From positions 1-49,963 of IMG/VR virus record IMGVR_UViG_3300005613_000095: DNA of 49,963 nt; one strand, given 5' to 3'. The first letter of the stretch is position 1. The number at the start of each line of letters is the position of its first letter. A program made the translations under genes and the position numbers. This document shows positions 48,003 to 49,963 of this stretch, piece by piece. Under the pieces are notes generated by a model. The model made no database searches, was not told the DNA's origin, and saw only the letters and a list, made by a program, of their open reading frames with translations. Source of the stretch: a virus.

Positions 48003-48193
48003 TTTTCCTCCCTGTCAATAGTTTCTAGTTCTAAAAGTAATATTTGCTTTATTATGTTAAGATAATCTCCTATTAACTCAAAATCTTGCCTTACCCGGTT
48101 TTGACCATGACGCAAATATTTATCTGCTCTTGATTCCGTCATTGCAATTACTTCGTTAAGCCTGTTTAGTATTTCTATCACTTTCCACCCCAT
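47999..48193 (-). CDS. Hypothetical helical protein, 64 aa
   Basis: MGWKVIEILNRLNEVIAMTE, then FELIGDYLNIIKQILLLELE. All-helical, perhaps a dimer. Overlaps the preceding gene by 38 bases. No family recognised. Confidence 0.55.
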   Translation of the reverse strand: MGWKVIEILNRLNEVIAMTESRADKYLRHGQNRVRQDFELIGDYLNIIKQILLLELETIDREEK

Positions 48194-48431
48194 TAACTAC
48201 ATATTGACACAATTTGTCAGTGCCAACAAAAACATCAAACTCGTCTGTATATTTTAATTTTTTTATTCTATTTTTAGCAGATTCAATGATTAAATGTAGC
48301 TCCATAATTGCCCTATTTTTAATCTCGTTAAAGTCTTTAACCGATCTTTCTGAAAACCCTTCTGGAACTGTTTTAATTATTGTAACAAATTGACCTGTGA
48401 ACACCATATACTCTCTAAATATCGAATCCAT
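48156..48431 (-). CDS. Hypothetical helical protein, 91 aa
   Basis: Start at ATG 48431 (GGGGAGG upstream) gives MDSIFREYMVFTGQFVTIIK, then KDFNEIKNRAIMELHLIIES. Helical bundle-like. Overlaps both neighbours. A longer frame to 48458 lacks a site. No family recognised. Confidence 0.55.
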   Translation of the reverse strand: MDSIFREYMVFTGQFVTIIKTVPEGFSERSVKDFNEIKNRAIMELHLIIESAKNRIKKLKYTDEFDVFVGTDKLCQYVVNGVESDRNTKQA

Positions 48432-48615
48432 TGTCTTGCTCCTCCCCATGTTTTTCAAACAAATCCCTTACCGATATTGCTTCCGAGAGTAGTTCGGCCG
48501 ATCTTACCGATATACTTTTTAATTGTTGTGTTATGGATGCAATCTCGTCTTGCTGTGAATGTGCTATATTCTCAAGCACATCAAGTGATTCCATCAAGCG
48601 TTTTATCTTATTCAT
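48415..48615 (-). CDS. Coiled-coil protein, 66 aa
   Basis: MNKIKRLMESLDVLENIAHS, then QQDEIASITQQLKSISVRSA: a continuous coiled coil. The ATG at 48615 overlaps the upstream stop by 8 bases; no separate ribosome site, so translation is probably coupled. A TTG at 48627 is an alternative. Confidence 0.55.
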   Translation of the reverse strand: MNKIKRLMESLDVLENIAHSQQDEIASITQQLKSISVRSAELLSEAISVRDLFEKHGEEQDNGFDI

Positions 48616-48775
48616 TTGGAGTACCAAGCTCTATATAGCCTAGCTTTTCAAAGTTAGTATCTGCTGGCACATATGAGCCTTCCTTCTTGCTCCAATCAAT
48701 CCAATAGCCGCTCCCTAATGGTGTAGGCTCTGCTGTTATCAACATGTCATAGATTGGCAAATAAAAATATCGCAT
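48608..48775 (-). CDS. 55-residue hypothetical protein
   Basis: MRYFYLPIYDMLITAEPTPL, then GSGYWIDWSKKEGSYVPADT. GGGAGG lies 7 bases before the ATG. Compact, aromatic, beta-rich. It is the second gene of the early run, behind the switch-like RNA at 48806-48877. No family recognised. Confidence 0.6.
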   Translation of the reverse strand: MRYFYLPIYDMLITAEPTPLGSGYWIDWSKKEGSYVPADTNFEKLGYIELGTPNE

Positions 48776-48805
48776 ATAACCTCCCTGTGTTAGACCCCTA
48801 TTGTT

Positions 48806-48877
48806 ATGGGGCAGGCTCTTAATTTTAATAAACTGGAGAACGTTTATGTTATACCTGCCCCATTTACATTCATGGGG
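48806..48877 (-). promoter_or_regulatory. Switch-like RNA between first two early genes
   Basis: In order of minus-strand transcription: A = CCCCAT (48877-48872), B = ATGGGGCAGG (48863-48854), C = CCTGCCCCAT (48815-48806). B pairs with A (6 bp) or with C (10 bp), not both. A small extra hairpin (ATAAAC with GTTTAT) sits in the B-C loop. Alternate pairing is the plan of attenuators and riboswitches. No T run follows C, so it may act on translation of 48608-48775. Confidence 0.45.
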
Positions 48878-48886
48878 TGAATGTTA

Positions 48887-49243
48887 CTAACTATTGGCAA
48901 ACGCTTTTATGTCATCGGCATGCTTAAGTAATAACTTGCATGTATTTTTTGACCAGCTTGCCTTACCGCGCAGCTCCGGGTACTCTGCCATTTTTTGATT
49001 ACTTGTCTTGTCAACGCGATATATCTTGAGATATGGGTCGCCCTTGTAATTCTCTATGAACGCTCTCGTAGTAGTATTGCTGTCCATGACTTCTTTAGTC
49101 GCAGCGTTTACTTCTGTTAAGCGTCCTCCAGCTTTAACAAAGCCTAACGCTGCTGCACTAGCTATACGCTGTAAGGCTTCTTTGTCGTTAACGCTTTTGA
49201 GTAACTCTAGTAACGCTTGACTGTTTTCCGTGTTTTCTGACAT
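48887..49243 (-). CDS. First gene of early run, 118 aa
   Basis: MSENTENSQALLELLKSVND, then IASAAALGFVKAGGRLTEVN and YLKIYRVDKTSNQKMAEYPE. Mixed helical/beta, GGAGG-preceded ATG. The first gene transcribed leftward from the control region, often a host-takeover or regulatory protein in phages; nothing specific recognised. Confidence 0.6.
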   Translation of the reverse strand: MSENTENSQALLELLKSVNDKEALQRIASAAALGFVKAGGRLTEVNAATKEVMDSNTTTRAFIENYKGDPYLKIYRVDKTSNQKMAEYPELRGKASWSKNTCKLLLKHADDIKAFANS

Positions 49244-49410
49244 AATGTCCTCCTTGTGTGGTTTTAAAATAACCGAATCGAAGCGGCAACGTTGCAGTTT
49301 CCATGCCAGTGTTGATTGTAGGAAAATGATGTCGGCAGGATTTCGTGGTCTAACGTATGCGTTGAAAGAAAATAAAAAAGTTTTTCCCCTGCAAAATCAC
49401 ATATATATAG

Positions 49411-49558
49411 GCAAAAATTGTCACCTTGTTCAGTTATATGAAATACAGTGTGTCGGCGGTGTCAAAATGGTACTTTTCGGTGACATTTTTGGATATAAAT
49501 TATAATGATAAGGTGAATGCTGAATGATTTCAATGGCTTAAGTGGTGTCATTTTGTGG
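49411..49558. promoter_or_regulatory. Four-copy GGTG(A/T)CA motif, possible operators
   Basis: Copies of GGTGWCA followed by a T/A run and G: 49425-49411 (minus), 49458-49470, 49479-49492 and 49544-49558 (plus). Copies 2 and 3 start 21 bp apart, two helical turns. They lie in the gene-free stretch upstream of the early genes, where repressor or initiator sites are expected. No convincing promoter is seen among them. A 59-codon frame from 49327 spans part of this and is probably chance. Confidence 0.45.
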
Positions 49559-49656
49559 TGCGCTGTGATCTCGGTATATTATGTTATGTCACTATGCATA
49601 AATCTCCAGTAATATCATATCGTTACATGTGCTATGAAAGTATGCATTTTTGTATT

Positions 49657-49799
49657 CTCAGCCGCCTTACGTTATAGAGGCCGCTGAGCGTCATTGATCA
49701 TGTAGCTGAGCGTATTTGTCTATGTAATGGGCTGGTTTAGTACCCTACCGTATGAGACCCCTCTAAAAGCGGCAAACACTCTCTATGAGCGGCTCATAG
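49657..49799. repeat. Two palindromes near the genome ends
   Basis: CTCAGCCGCC 49657-49666 pairs with GGCCGCTGAG 49679-49688 (one mismatch). CTATGAGC 49783-49790 and GCTCATAG 49792-49799 form a 17-bp palindrome around one G. With the three direct repeats starting at 49841 (=1) they mark a probable origin or packaging site. Bases 49560-49840 contain no gene I can support. Confidence 0.5.
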
Positions 49800-49840
49800 G
49801 GGGAGGGTGGTTTGAATCGCGCACGTGTTTTCATTATATG

Positions 49841-49963
49841 AAGGTCCACTAAACACAGACAAGGAAAAACAAAAAGGTCATCTAAACACAGACAAAAGGT
49901 CCACTAAACACAGACAAGAAAGAACTGTTTTTTACCTCTACACTCAGACGGGACAGCTTAAAA
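49841..49963. repeat. Terminal direct repeat, right copy
   Basis: Exact copy of 1-123. Joining the two copies places the minus-strand gene run (starting at 49243) and the plus-strand genes (starting at 544) back to back around one control region of about 1.1 kb. Confidence 0.95.

Noticed and set aside
49230-49505. Plus-strand frame in the control region
   Set aside because: Its first part overlaps the early gene start on the other strand. The inner start at 49327 has only a weak site, and the region is full of repeated motif copies.
1-49963. Temperate lifestyle
   Set aside because: No integrase, excisionase or CI-like repressor recognised. The tRNA-like fragment alone is not enough to claim an attachment site.

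Overview
The window is one complete or near-complete genome of a tailed bacteriophage. The first 123 bases recur exactly as the last 123 (1-123 = 49841-49963), so it is a circularly closing contig of about 49,840 bp, either circularly permuted or with a short terminal repeat. The genome is A+T-rich. Most genes have strong GGAGG-type ribosome sites, and several promoters match the sigma70 consensus (TTGACA, 16-17 bp, TATAAT). Two lipoproteins have signal peptides, and the portal is P22-like with no tape-measure gene. This suggests a short-tailed (podovirus-like) phage of a bacterium with ordinary sigma70 promoters, probably Gram-negative. The host cannot be named from the sequence. I see no integrase, repressor, RNA polymerase or DNA polymerase.

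Layout. Roughly 49.24-49.84 kb plus 0-0.54 kb is a divergent control region with direct repeats, palindromes and a four-copy sequence motif. From 0.5 to 3.3 kb (+) are small accessory genes, a metallophosphoesterase and an HExxH protease, served by four similar promoters. One of these promoters sits inside a terminator hairpin. From 3.3 to 28.1 kb (+) is the packaging and virion block: small terminase, large terminase interrupted by an intein, portal, scaffold, major capsid protein, beta-helix protein, a very large fibre with a YadA-like beta-roll, tail nozzle, head-tail adaptor, and six or seven internal/ejection proteins including a 1204-residue one.

From 49.2 down to 28.9 kb everything is on the minus strand, in one long run of tightly overlapping genes. 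It starts with many very small genes (several under 60 codons). Then come a secreted fibronectin-type lipoprotein, a tandem family of four Gly-X repeat proteins, an amidoligase with a class II glutamine amidotransferase, and the replication/recombination set: exonuclease-like protein, RecA-like ATPase, SSB, archaeo-eukaryotic-type primase, RusA resolvase and SF2 helicase. An NlpC/P60 lysin and several zinc ribbons lie among these. A last small module (28.9-28.06 kb) has its own promoter and encodes a lipoprotein and three tiny proteins. It converges on the virion block.

The best candidates for new biology are the amidoligase/amidotransferase pair and the tandem Gly-X proteins in the same gene run (possible enzyme and substrate), the class 3-like intein that splits the terminase Walker A motif, an H-type pseudoknot in the terminase leader, a promoter nested in a terminator, and a tRNA-like element lacking its 5' strand.
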